The notes under the pieces were generated by a model. It ran no database searches. It saw only the letters and a program-made list of their open reading frames with translations, and had not been told where the DNA came from. Positions 55,091 to 64,000 of a stretch of 64,000 bases of DNA are shown here, in pieces. Positions within the stretch are counted from its first letter, which is position 1, and the number at the start of each line of letters is the position of its first letter. Source of the stretch: Hybos culiciformis (lineage: Eukaryota; Arthropoda; Insecta; Diptera; Hybotidae). The position numbers and the translations under genes are program-made. The stretch is from NCBI GenBank assembly GCA_964007475.1, contig OZ023273.1:77227737-77291736 (forward strand), in the 5' to 3' direction.

Positions 55091-55318
55091 ACACACGAAG
55101 CAGTCATAGGAACTGCCGAAAGAAGTTTATACTTAAAGCTTTAAACTATGAAATAACAGTGGCTATAAATGATGGGCTGCTCAGTACAAAATGTAAATTA
55201 AAATAAAAATCAGTCCAGCAGTCCAAAAGCAGTCCATTATTTGTAGTCATTGTTATTTCATAGTTTAAAGCTTTAAGTATAAACTTCTTTCGGCAGTTCC
55301 TATGACTGCTTCGTGTGT
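55091..55318. repeat. 228-bp imperfect palindrome, second copy
   Basis: Starts ACACACGAAGCAGTCATAGG and ends with the inverse. Homologous to 22361-22590 and placed at the corresponding end of the inverted composite element. The ORF at 55146-55556 is incidental. Confidence 0.9.
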
Positions 55319-55478
55319 TTTTTTTATTGGTAGGATATGTAACTTTTTTTTGCTGGTAATATTGGGCCCTGTAATACATATATTTCAAATTAAAAAAGTC
55401 TGAAAGTACCAGGCAGCAGCAAACTACGATAATTAATACTAGACAAAAAACTTTAAATTTTTTTATTTTTACACAATT

Positions 55479-55910
55479 TTGGAGCGAAAATCGATTTGCC
55501 TCTCTTTTGTTGTCATATTGGTCATAAAGGCAAATTTTCATATCAAAATTTTTCAAACTTTTACAGAAAACAGTCTGTATCTTCTGAAATAGTCATCCGA
55601 TTTGCCTCAAATTTTAACACATTCTAGCTGAGACTGTCAGCTTATAGACAAAAATAAGTTTTGGAGCGAAAATATCGATTTTGCTCTCTTTTGTTGTCAT
55701 ATTGGTCTTAAATCAAATTTTCATAACAAAATTTTTCAAACTTTTACAGAAAACAGTATGTATCTTCTAAAATAGTCATCCGATTTGCCTCAAATTTTGA
55801 CACATTTTAGCTGAGACTGTCAAACAAAAGTATTGTAGCGAAAAAAAATCGATGTTGCTCTCTTTTGTTGTCATATTGGTCTTAAAGGCAAATTTTCATA
55901 TTAAAATTCC
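55479..55910. repeat. 182-bp tandem repeat, about 2.4 copies
   Basis: TTGGAGCGAAAAT at 55479 and 55661 (period 182) and TGTAGCGAAAAA near 55836 begin successive units sharing CTCTTTTGTTGTCATATTGG and TTTTACAGAAAACAGT. No coding potential recognised. Confidence 0.85.
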
Positions 55911-56037
55911 CATCATTTATTTTACTAGATTTACGGTATTAACTGTGTGTTAATTTTTCGACCAATTAAATCAGACAATTATATTTTAAAAAAAGAAATT
56001 TATTCTTTATTTAACATTTGGTTTTTACAATAAATTT

Positions 56038-56070
56038 GACGTTTCGATGTTTGTTTTACATCCTCATCAG
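56038..56070 (-). ncRNA. Hammerhead-ribozyme-like core, probably degenerate
   Basis: The minus strand reads CTGATGAG, then GATGT and its complement ACATC around an AAAACAA loop, then GAAACGTC. This has the conserved CUGAUGA and GAAA boxes, a 5-bp stem II and the ACGU short stem III of retroelement hammerheads with cleavage expected after GUC. Flanking AATTT/AAATT can form stem I. One extra G (or a missing C) at the base of stem II departs from the consensus, so activity is doubtful. Such motifs are known in Penelope-like elements and retrozymes; no RT lies adjacent. Confidence 0.5.
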
Positions 56071-56518
56071 AAATTGTTGGTGTTTTTTATTTATTTATTC
56101 TCAACATATTTATCTTCGTGGAATATCCGAAAATTCTACTATATTTTATTAAAAAATTTTTTGTAGAATTTCTTCATCATTAATTAAAAATTATACATAA
56201 AACAGCAGTAACCTAGTGTTTATACTGGATGGTTTCGAAGATTAAAACTAAAATTATTTTTGAATGTATTTTTGTAGGAAAATTCGAAATAATCTTCGAC
56301 GTCTAGATTAAAAATCTTTTTTTTAATCGGACTGAAAAAAGTAAAGAAAATCCGTCAACTGATTTGTCAATTAAATGTCGTAGATTTAATTTTAAAGTAT
56401 TTTTGAAATTTAAATTTTCATAATTATTTAGTTATTATTTTAAAATTTAAACAAAAAATCTGATAAATATTTAAAAATAAATTTGAAAACATAAAATTAA
56501 ATTAACTAAATAGTAAAA
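56071..56518. other. AT-rich stretch before the Harbinger gene
   Basis: No ORF or repeat recognised. It may include the 5' end of the PIF/Harbinger element, but terminal inverted repeats and a 3-bp target duplication were not identified. Confidence 0.4.
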
Positions 56519-58856
56519 ATGAGTAATCATCCATTAAGTCACCTATCAAGAAGACAACTATTACTTGTCCAACAAGTAATGGTGATTAAAATCTTAACTG
56601 ATGCTCAAGAGGAAGAAGAGCGGAGAAAAAGAAATAGAAGCATGTGGGTTAATCCGTTTTTGGCCAAAAGGGCTTTATATGATATAGAAGAGAGTCTCCT
56701 CAAAGATTTGATTTGGGGTGATGGCGAAAATTTCCAAAATTTCACCCGATTGTCACCACAACAATTTGAATACATTTTAACCAAAGTGAGTAAAACAGTA
56801 CTAAACACACATTAGTTATAGATTATAATAGACATACTAACACCAAGAAATAAATGTAAGCAGAAAAATAACATCTTATTTTTTTTTTAGTCCTGCCATA
56901 GAAAAACAAGACACCCAAATGAGAAAGTACAGTTAGCAATAACTTTAAGATTCATAGCTACAGGGGATTCGTATAGGTCTTTAGAAAGTTTATCCAGAAT
57001 ATCGAAGAGCACAATATCATTATTTGTTCCAGAAGTATTGAAAGCTGTTTATGAAGCTTTGCAGCCTATATACTTAAAAGTAAGCTAAAAGGATCTGTAA
57101 AATGTAAGAAAGTAAAGTTTTGTTAGGAAATATTCCATAATAAAATTTAAGAATAAATTCTAAAAGTTGTTTTAAAACCTATATGAAAACGAAAAATATA
57201 TCATGGACTAAAATTATCAAGATTGAATCGTCTATTATTGCTAAAAAAAATATATATAATAAAAAAAAATAGCCCAGAATTATGAAATTAAAGAAATTTT
57301 GCTGAAAATGTTATTAAAACATTTTTTTTTTAAATATATATTTTAGCGAAATGAAAAGAAAAACAATTTTTTTTTAAGTACAATTTATTAAAATTTTTTT
57401 TTAACAATTGTGTTTGTGTTGAATTAAGAGTTTTTTAAAAATATTTAAAATTTAAAAACATTTTTTGTTTTCAATTAAATTAATTTAATAATAATTTTTT
57501 TTTTTCAATTCATCTAAAATTTATTTAAGTTTTTAAATTTTTTTTTTTTTAATTAAAATTTATATGTATTCAAATACTTTGTTTCACGATTTTGTTGATG
57601 AGGAAGTTTCTTCAGATTCTTTCGATTCTTTATATTTAGAAAAGGATGGCAAAGGAGTTGATCTTCCTCCTATTTCAAAACTGGATACGTAGTCAAACGA
57701 AGCCGAAGAAAAAGAACGACTTTCTACCATCTGCCAAATGGTGTTTGAGTTTTTGTGAAACTAATGAATGTATTTGTGCCATTACATCGTCAGCCTCAAT
57801 CGCACTAAAATTATTTAATTTTTTCAATTTTAATATTATGGCTTTCCCAAATGCATCGAACTCATCTTCTTCATTTTGTGGTTTTGATAAGTCTATTACT
57901 TTTTTTTATTGCACCGTGAAAATCAAATCTATTTTTTTTTAATGGGGGTTGAGATGATGTACCCGATTCACTTAAGAAATTTGGCGAAAATGCTATTTCA
58001 TTTCCTTTTTCTAATACACTTTCTTCCTAAAATAAAAGAAAATTAAAATTAAAAAGTACATTATGTTAGTAATTTTTTATTTTTTAGGTGCCAGATACAA
58101 CTGAAGAGTGGATAAATATTTCAAAAGACTTTCTTGAGATTTGGAATTTCCCGAATACTCTAGGTGCAATCGATGGAAAACACTTCCGTATTGTAGCTCC
58201 GCCGAACGAAGGCTCGAATTTTTATAATTATAAAGGATTCCACAGCATCGTCATTTTAGCGGCGGTCGACGCGCAATGCAAATTTTTATTTATCGATGTA
58301 GGGGCTAGCGACAGTACGATTTTTAAGAACTCTTTTCTATATTCAAGTTTAAAGGAAAAAAAATTAAATATACCCACACCAGCATCATTGCCAGGGGATG
58401 TAGCTACAATATTTTTTTGTTGGTGATGATGCGTTTCAGTTAAGCGAAAATATTATGAAACCATTTTCGCGATGTCTGAATTTAACCACTATACAAAAAA
58501 TTTTTAACTACCGTATATGCAGAGCCCGAATGACGGTAGAGTGTGCCTTCGGTAGATTGGCCTGCAGCTTCCGAATCTTCCATCGGCCAATGGAAGTTAA
58601 ACTAAGCACTGTGGACTTGGTCATTAAAACTTGCTGCGTATTGCACAATTTTAAAATCGAAAGTAATCCAATCTATTTCCGCGCAAGAAATGCACAAGAT
58701 TTGGTACCGGAAGAACTTCCTGAAACAATGTCAGCAATAGGTACACAATTTACGGGCGACACATTTAGAAGAGGAAGTAAAATTCAAGAAAAAATTATAA
58801 ATTATTCCGTTGGTCCAGGGGATTTGAGTTTACAGTGGAGAAAGATTGGGTTTTAA
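56519..58856 (+). pseudogene. PIF/Harbinger transposase (HARBI1-like), three exons, one frameshift
   Basis: Exon 1 (56519-56785) ends at AAA/GTGAGT and encodes an N-terminal helical region with RLSPQQFEYILTKV. Exon 2 (56891-57079) follows TTTTTTTTAG, continues in phase (LRFIATGDSYRSL, SKSTISLFV) and ends at AAAA/GTAAGC. Exon 3 starts at 58088 after TTTTTAG with VPDTTEEWINIS and carries the DDE nuclease: LGAIDGKHFRI (first Asp), LAAVDAQCKFLFIDVG (second Asp) and TVECAFGRL (Glu). A seven-T run at 58412-58418 shifts the frame; six T would restore reading across the VGDDAF region. The enzyme would normally excise and insert Harbinger DNA with a 3-bp duplication. Apart from this one base, no damage was seen. 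Confidence 0.85.
57693..58026 (-). pseudogene. BESS-motif exon of an antisense Harbinger accessory protein
   Basis: On the minus strand a CTTTTATTTTAG acceptor is followed by an exon with EESVLEKGNEIAFSPNF, then after a frame change FDAFGKAIILKLKKLNNFSA, which fits the BESS motif (FGK..I..KL..L), ending at a TGA at 57693-57695. PIF/Harbinger elements encode a second Myb/SANT- or MADF-type DNA-binding protein that imports the transposase and binds the ends, and BESS commonly pairs with MADF. The exon lies within the 1-kb intron of the transposase on the opposite strand. One frameshift suggests decay. Confidence 0.6.
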
Positions 58857-59167
58857 AAAATGAAAAATTTTTTTTGTTAAATTAAAAATATTTGAAAATT
58901 TTTAAAGAATAAAATGTTTCTAATAATAATGCAAATCACAATTTTCGTATATTATTAAGCATTTTTATAGGTGGATTATGTTTTGTGTCAACAATACATA
59001 ATAAATTTTTTTTTTTTTATTTTAAAAGATAACAATAAAAATTATAAAACTAATTGGTAAGAATTTGATTTTTAATACTGTGATTAAAATAGGGTACGAT
59101 GAAATCTTTCAGTTAATTACATCTTCTTAACACAATAATATTTATAATATATCTATTATATACTTAC
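58857..59167. other. AT-rich 3' region of the Harbinger gene
   Basis: A/T-rich, with an AATAAA at 58908 that could serve as the transposase polyadenylation signal. No other feature seen. Confidence 0.4.
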
Positions 59168-59280
59168 ATTTATCATTATTTCTGTTCCATTATGAGAAGA
59201 TTCCCTCGTTGACGCAAGTTCATGTAAAAACTGCAGATCTTCATAATAAAATAATTGTTCATCATATGAACAAAATAAAT
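59168..59280 (-). pseudogene. Possible MADF-domain end exon of the antisense protein
   Basis: The minus strand reads YEDLQFLHELASTRESSHNG in an open frame and ends AAT/GTAAGT (donor at 59167-59162). A W/Y..L.FL pattern is typical of the end of MADF domains. With the BESS exon it would form one minus-strand gene whose intron contains transposase exon 3. The N-terminal MADF part was not recognised upstream. Confidence 0.4.
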
Positions 59281-59583
59281 ATTGCATGTGAAATTGCAAC
59301 TTGTGTAATTCTCACAAACTTAAGCATTTTACACTGGTTTCAATTTCACATGCAATTCTTATCTATATTTTCATTGTTAATTTTGCCAAATTGGCATTTT
59401 TGGTCAATTTTTTATTTCAATAATTTGTACAGTAAAGTAAAGTTCAGTAATTTTTTTGTTTGTTATATTTAATTTTAAGTCATTCTTGTCATTCTTGTTT
59501 CAACCTTCAATAAATCAACTGTAAAAAATTAAGTTCTCTCTCTTTTTTTAACTAATCAATTTTGAAGTACGTTTAGCTTCAAG

Positions 59584-59595
59584 TGGTCCTTCGAG
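59584..59595 (+). other. BEL/Pao primer binding site, tRNA-Tyr type
   Basis: TGGTCCTTCGAG is complementary to the 3' end of insect tRNA-Tyr (CTCGAAGGACCA). The 5' LTR must therefore end just before, around 59581-59583. An AATAAA at about 59509 fits an LTR polyadenylation signal. The LTR start could not be fixed. Confidence 0.65.
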
Positions 59596-60471
59596 AAAAA
59601 AAAATAATAAGAACCTATCGTGGTCGATTCGGTCGGAAGAAAAACGGGTTAGGAAAGAACGTGAATAATCGGTCGAAAATAAAAATCTGGTCGAAATCGA
59701 AATCGGGTCGAAAAAATAAAAACAATTATTCAAAAAAAAACAAATTTTGTAAGTGAAATAAATTTCATAAAATAATAAAAAAATTTTTTGTTGGTTTAAA
59801 ACCATAATTTGAAAAAGAAGAAAAAATATTATTTTAGAAAAGGAATATTTTACTACGACAAAAAAATTCTGTTTGTTGAATTTAAAAAATTGCATAAAAT
59901 CCTGAAAATTTTGAAAAATAATAATTTCCAAAGGAATTTTGAGAAATTTAGAAAAAAAAATATATCTTTTTTGAAAATCTTAAGTACTGTGAAAAAAAAA
60001 ATAATTTGAAAAAAAAATTAAAGTTGAAAATTTAATAAAAACAATTATTTTTTGGTGTTTGAAAATTTTTAGTTTTTTATTTTGCACACATTGAAAATAT
60101 TAAAAAAAAAAAAAAATTTTCCAGTAGTAAAAAGAATTTTGGAAAAAAAAAAAACAAAAACTTTTTTGTGGAAATCTTAAATCGTGTGAAAATTTTTCAA
60201 AAAAAAAAAAAATATAAAATTTCCAAATTTTGAAAAAAAAACCATTTAATTCGGTTAAAACAGGTTGAAAAAATTTGCAAAATTTCCAAAATACAAAATT
60301 TTTTAAAAAAAAAAAGATTTCAAAAAAGGAAAAATTTTTAAATAGAAGAATCTACAATTTAAGGAAAACATAAAAAAAAAAAAAAAATTTTATTTTGAAA
60401 AGATTTCGTGAAAAAAAAAATTTTTTTTTGTGCTTTTAAAATTTTCAGGTAAAAAAAAAAAAACAAAAAAA
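59596..60471 (+). other. A-rich leader of the BEL/Pao element
   Basis: GGTCG-rich words (59630-59720) are followed by long A-runs to 60470. Short ORFs in both strands here are low-complexity and not supported. Confidence 0.55.
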
Positions 60472-63400
60472 ATGGAAATGAATGATATTTTAAAAAGACA
60501 GGTTGAAATAACAACCGAAATAAAAAAAATTAAAACAAATTATGAAAAAGACAGTCCAAGTCGAAAAACTTATAATTATTTAAAAACAAGATTAGTTAAA
60601 TTAGAAGAACTTTTTAGTGAATTTAATGCAAATGATATTAAATTAAAAGAACAAAAAGACAGTGATCCAAATAGTGAATATTTTACAAGAAATTATTTTG
60701 ACAGTGTCGAAAAATTGTATGAAGCATTTAAGGTGACCCTTGTAGAAAAACGCAAAGAATTGCAAACCCAAGAAATCGAAGCTGAAAAACGAAAAAAAGA
60801 GCTTGAGCAACAATTAAGGGAAGCAGAGGAGCTTCAAAAACAGAGAGAAGATGAAGCAGTAGCTGCCAAATTAGAAAAGGAGAAACTGCAGAGAACACTG
60901 TCAAACCACCAAAGTAACAGTGATGATGATGATTATGAAGAAGAATATTCCACAACAGGTAACTCGTTATTGAAAGGACAGCAAGAATCAATGAAGCTGA
61001 TGGAGAGGATCATCAGCGAGGTAGAAAAGGAAGAAAAAGGTAAATCAAAAATTTATTACAAAGAAAAATTAAAAACTCTGGATCGATACTGGGAAAACAT
61101 ATCAAAGACCCATATCGATTTAGTTAAGGTTGGCGGTCAGGACGTCAAAAAATATATTGAGTCACAAACTTTTCAAGTAATGGAAGATCGGTATCAATCC
61201 ATTACTATTTCGGTACAAGAAAGAATAGAAATTTCTTGCTTCAGTAGTAATAATATAAAATTACCAAAATTTGATTTACCTACCTTTTCGGGAAAATATC
61301 TTGAATGGAAACAGTTCGAAAATTTAGTTAAAGAGACACTTCTTCCAAACACCACAATTGGGCCTTCACAAAAACTTTTGTATCTTAAACAAGCGCTTAA
61401 GGGAGAAGCTGCACAACTTGTACGAAATTTTACTGTAACCGAAGATAACCTAACAACAGTTTGGGAAATTTTAAATGAAAGGTATAACAATAAACGAGTA
61501 TTGTTACACCATCAATTAGAGAAGATTTTGTCATTGAAAAATCTACCTCAAGAAAATGCAAGCGGCATTCGAAATTTATACGATTGCGTAAATGAAGCAA
61601 TGTTGGCCATAAGTAATTTAGGGGTACAAACTGAAAATTGGGACCCAATAATAGTGCACATACTGCTGCAAAAATTAGACAGAGATTCTCGACGTCTCTT
61701 TGAACAAAATTTACAGAACCCACGTGAAATACAAAACTTAACCACATTTTTTGAATTCTTGAAAACTAGATTTAATTCGTTAGAAGCTACAGAAGCTAGA
61801 AACGACAATAAATTTTTCAAAAAGGCTGAAAAATCATCAACGTTCGTAACAACGAAGAAAGGTTGCCAAATCTGCAATGGTGATCACAAAATTTTTGCAT
61901 GCGAGAAATTCAAGTCGCTAGACTTAAATAAAAAATTTGAAATTGTAAAAAAACATAAATTGTGTCACAATTGCTTAAGTTCTACTCATCTACAAAAAGA
62001 CTGTAAGAGTACCTACAAATGTCGGGGTTGTTCAGGTAGACACCATACCTTGCTGCATAACCCTAAGAAAATCAATGAAGGCTCCGGTAAAGAGCAAAAA
62101 TGTGAAAGTTCGGGCAGCTCGTCGAATGCAAGTTCAAGTGGTTCGGAAAATAGAAACGAAACGAAGTCGCTTCACACCACAAAAATTAATACGAATGTTG
62201 TTCTTTTAGCAACAGCTCGCATAAAGGTATTAACGGAACGCGGAAATTATCTAGAATTGCGCGCGTTACTAGATCAAGGGTCGCAGTCGTCGCTTATTAC
62301 TGAAAACGCGGCGCAACAACTTAACTTGAAACGCATAAAAAATAAAATTATTATCGGCGGTATCGGTAATAATAAAACACAACTCTCGAAATATCAAGTG
62401 GAAATTGAAGTTAGGCCACATTTTAAATCAAAATTTAAAATAAATACTACTGCATTGATAATACCAAAAATTACTAATCTAAACCTTCCAAAGCAATTAG
62501 AAGTTTCTCTTCAGCAGATCAAAGGCATCACATTAGCAGATCCCAACTTTTTAGAGCCTGGTCAGATTGATATTCTTCTAGGTGCAGAAGTAATTGCTCA
62601 GATATTGCTCAGTGGTGTCATCAAGGAAAAATCAAATTTAATAACAGCTCAGCACACTGAATTAGGTTGGATTTTATCAGGATGCATTAATGAAAAAACA
62701 TCAGACCGTGTAGAATGCTTATGTTCAATGACTGAAATTGAAGACAGTTTAGAAAGATTTTGGGAAACAGAAGATTTTGAGATTGGTAATCCGGTAAATG
62801 ATGAAACGACAATGTGTGAACAACATTATGAAGCGAATACAAAAAGGACTGCAGAAGGCAGGTACATTGTAAAAATCCCATTTAAAATAGAAAATTTTTT
62901 AATTTTAGGCAACTCAAAATCAAGGGCCATGGCTAGACTTTTTAGCATGGAAAGAAAATTTGAAAAAGATGCTGAATTGAAACAAAATTATATTGATTTC
63001 ATGAGGGAATATCATGAGCTTGGTCACATGAAGGAAGCACCGTTATTGAAAAAAAATGAAGAGCATTTTTATTTGCCACATCATGCTGTTGTTAGGAAGG
63101 ATAAGACAACAACAAAGTTAAGAGTGGTATTCGATGCGTCATCCAAGTCTGATAGTGGTGTAAGTCTCAACGATAAAATGATTAATGGGCCCATACTGCA
63201 AGATGATCTACTCGACATTTTAATTCGCTGGAGAAGATATCGAATAAGTCTGTGTGCCGATGTTTGTAAGATGTACAGGCAAATTATGGTTTGTGAAGAG
63301 CAACTGAATTACCAACGCATCTTGTGGAGAGAAAATGTTCATGATCCAATAAAGGAATTTCAACTGACCACTGTCACTTATGGTATGAAAACAGCTCCCT

Positions 63401-64000
63401 ACTTGGCGATCAAAACATTACGTCAGCTGGCATGTGATGGTAGAGCCAAATATGCAAAGGCAGCTGAAATTGTGTTGAATGATTTTTATGTGGATGATTG
63501 CATCACAGGTTTCGATACGATTGAAGAAACTCAAGAAGGTCAGTTGCAGCTTGACGAATTATTGAAAACGGGTGGATTCCAGTTAAGAAAATGGATTAGC
63601 AATGAGCCGGCTGTATTACAAACTATTGAAGAAGATTGTACAAAATTGATTTCACTCAGCAAAGATGAAATTCACAAAACATTGGGAATCTATTGGAGTC
63701 CAACAAACGATTTTTTCATGTACAAATTAAGCATAACTAACAGAGATAATCCCACAAAACGGGAATTTTTATCAGAGGCTTCTAAAATATTTGACCCTGT
63801 TGGATGGATAGCTCCAATAATTCTTAATATTAAACTCCTTTTCCAAGAAATATGGATTTCAAAAATTGGATGGGATGAATATTTACCGCATAATATTTTG
63901 AAAAAATGGAATAATCTAAGAAGCGACTTGCAACAGCTAGAGAAGATAATTATTCCAAGATGGATTGGGTGGTCAACAGGTGAAAAAATAGAGCTTCATG
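60472..64000 (+). CDS. BEL/Pao retrotransposon Gag-Pol, open to the window edge
   Basis: An uninterrupted frame of 1176 codons from the ATG after an A-run. Residues about 90-150 form a charged coiled coil. Residues about 262-400 hold the BEL/Pao Gag core (KLPKFDLPTFSGKYLEWKQF). Zinc knuckles follow from residue 465 (CQICNGDHKIFAC, CHNCLSSTHLQKDC, CRGCSGRHH). The protease has LLDQGSQSSLI with Asp at residue 601, the DQGS form usual in this clade. RT has LCADVCKMYRQI (Asp 930) and FYVDDCITG (Asp 1008/1009), then the ILNIKLLFQEIW region. RNase H and integrase should lie beyond the window. No stop or frameshift in 3.5 kb suggests a young copy. ORFs on the opposite strand are shadows. Confidence 0.94.
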   Translation, partial: MEMNDILKRQVEITTEIKKIKTNYEKDSPSRKTYNYLKTRLVKLEELFSEFNANDIKLKEQKDSDPNSEYFTRNYFDSVEKLYEAFKVTLVEKRKELQTQEIEAEKRKKELEQQLREAEELQKQREDEAVAAKLEKEKLQRTLSNHQSNSDDDDYEEEYSTTGNSLLKGQQESMKLMERIISEVEKEEKGKSKIYYKEKLKTLDRYWENISKTHIDLVKVGGQDVKKYIESQTFQVMEDRYQSITISVQERIEISCFSSNNIKLPKFDLPTFSGKYLEWKQFENLVKETLLPNTTIGPSQKLLYLKQALKGEAAQLVRNFTVTEDNLTTVWEILNERYNNKRVLLHHQLEKILSLKNLPQENASGIRNLYDCVNEAMLAISNLGVQTENWDPIIVHILLQKLDRDSRRLFEQNLQNPREIQNLTTFFEFLKTRFNSLEATEARNDNKFFKKAEKSSTFVTTKKGCQICNGDHKIFACEKFKSLDLNKKFEIVKKHKLCHNCLSSTHLQKDCKSTYKCRGCSGRHHTLLHNPKKINEGSGKEQKCESSGSSSNASSSGSENRNETKSLHTTKINTNVVLLATARIKVLTERGNYLELRALLDQGSQSSLITENAAQQLNLKRIKNKIIIGGIGNNKTQLSKYQVEIEVRPHFKSKFKINTTALIIPKITNLNLPKQLEVSLQQIKGITLADPNFLEPGQIDILLGAEVIAQILLSGVIKEKSNLITAQHTELGWILSGCINEKTSDRVECLCSMTEIEDSLERFWETEDFEIGNPVNDETTMCEQHYEANTKRTAEGRYIVKIPFKIENFLILGNSKSRAMARLFSMERKFEKDAELKQNYIDFMREYHELGHMKEAPLLKKNEEHFYLPHHAVVRKDKTTTKLRVVFDASSKSDSGVSLNDKMINGPILQDDLLDILIRWRRYRISLCADVCKMYRQIMVCEEQLNYQRILWRENVHDPIKEFQLTTVTYGMKTAPYLAIKTLRQLACDGRAKYAKAAEIVLNDFYVDDCITGFDTIEETQEGQLQLDELLKTGGFQLRKWISNEPAVLQTIEEDCTKLISLSKDEIHKTLGIYWSPTNDFFMYKLSITNRDNPTKREFLSEASKIFDPVGWIAPIILNIKLLFQEIWISKIGWDEYLPHNILKKWNNLRSDLQQLEKIIIPRWIGWSTGEKIELH

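Larger units (their letters stand above)
43857..55318 (-). mobile_element. Composite hairpin-minisatellite element, copy 2, expanded and interrupted
   Basis: Reverse-orientation counterpart of 22361-24253: GAAGTTTATACTTCTTTAGG terminal motif (43857 on), AT-rich tail, 106-bp repeats (44250-44490), 12-bp array (44503-49297), an LTR retrotransposon (49298-54501), the rest of the array (54502-54915), 106-bp-type repeats (54916-55085) and the fold-back hairpin (55091-55318). Without the retrotransposon it is about 6.3 kb against 1.9 kb for copy 1; array expansion explains most of the difference. Confidence 0.65.

Noticed and set aside
60728..62881. Minus-strand ORFs of 64-109 codons at 60728-62881
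   Set aside because: They are antisense to an uninterrupted BEL/Pao frame with recognisable domains.

Overview
This is AT-rich arthropod DNA, most likely from an insect. The evidence is eukaryotic introns with GT..AG borders, long A/T tracts, and an insect-style set of transposable elements: Ty3/gypsy, BEL/Pao, CR1/Jockey-like LINEs, hAT, Tc1, PIF/Harbinger and several MITEs. I cannot name the species. Only one gene family looks like host protein-coding sequence: two 467-codon F-box/leucine-rich-repeat paralogues at 9205-10608 and 33892-35295. They lie inside two direct copies of a segmental duplication of about 7 kb (copy A 6338-13150, copy B 29817-36885). Nearly everything else is mobile or repetitive.

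Layout. 1-6337: a decayed Ty3/gypsy element on the minus strand, inserted in duplication copy A. 6338-13150: copy A, with a LINE remnant, the F-box gene, a 383-bp hAT MITE and a 501-bp TA-flanked element. 15113-17160: a decayed LINE (minus) interrupted by a segment carrying two tRNA-like boxes. 17321-20365: a 212-bp tandem repeat whose second unit is split by a structurally complete hAT element. 20653-22276: a structurally complete Tc1-like element of IR/DR type. 22361-24253: a composite element made of a 230-bp fold-back hairpin, a 12-bp minisatellite, 106-bp repeats and an AT-rich end. 24254-29516: non-coding DNA with dispersed repeats and a MITE. 29520-36885: copy B, whose LINE part is split by a 1.23-kb non-autonomous hAT. 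37590-39130: a decayed TTF-type hAT transposase. 39649-40620: nested palindromes. 40778-43810: LINE tail, two more hAT MITEs and a tRNA-like sequence. 43857-55318: a second, inverted and greatly enlarged copy of the hairpin-minisatellite element, itself interrupted by a young LTR retrotransposon (49298-54501). 55479-59280: 182-bp repeats, a hammerhead-like motif and a PIF/Harbinger element. 59584-64000: a BEL/Pao element whose gag-pol frame is open to the window edge.

How the parts relate. Insertions present in only one duplicate (gypsy, MITE and TA element in A; hAT in B) give a relative chronology. The most notable structures are (1) the hairpin-minisatellite composite with arrays of about 88 and about 434 units; (2) the LTR element whose single ORF joins a Gag-like region to an integrase zinc-binding domain with no protease or reverse transcriptase, yet whose LTRs differ at one noticed position; (3) the Harbinger locus, where transposase exons and exons of an opposite-strand MADF/BESS-like protein appear interlocked; and (4) the palindrome cluster. 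All boundaries, splice sites and family calls come from reading the sequence, with no alignment program or database search.
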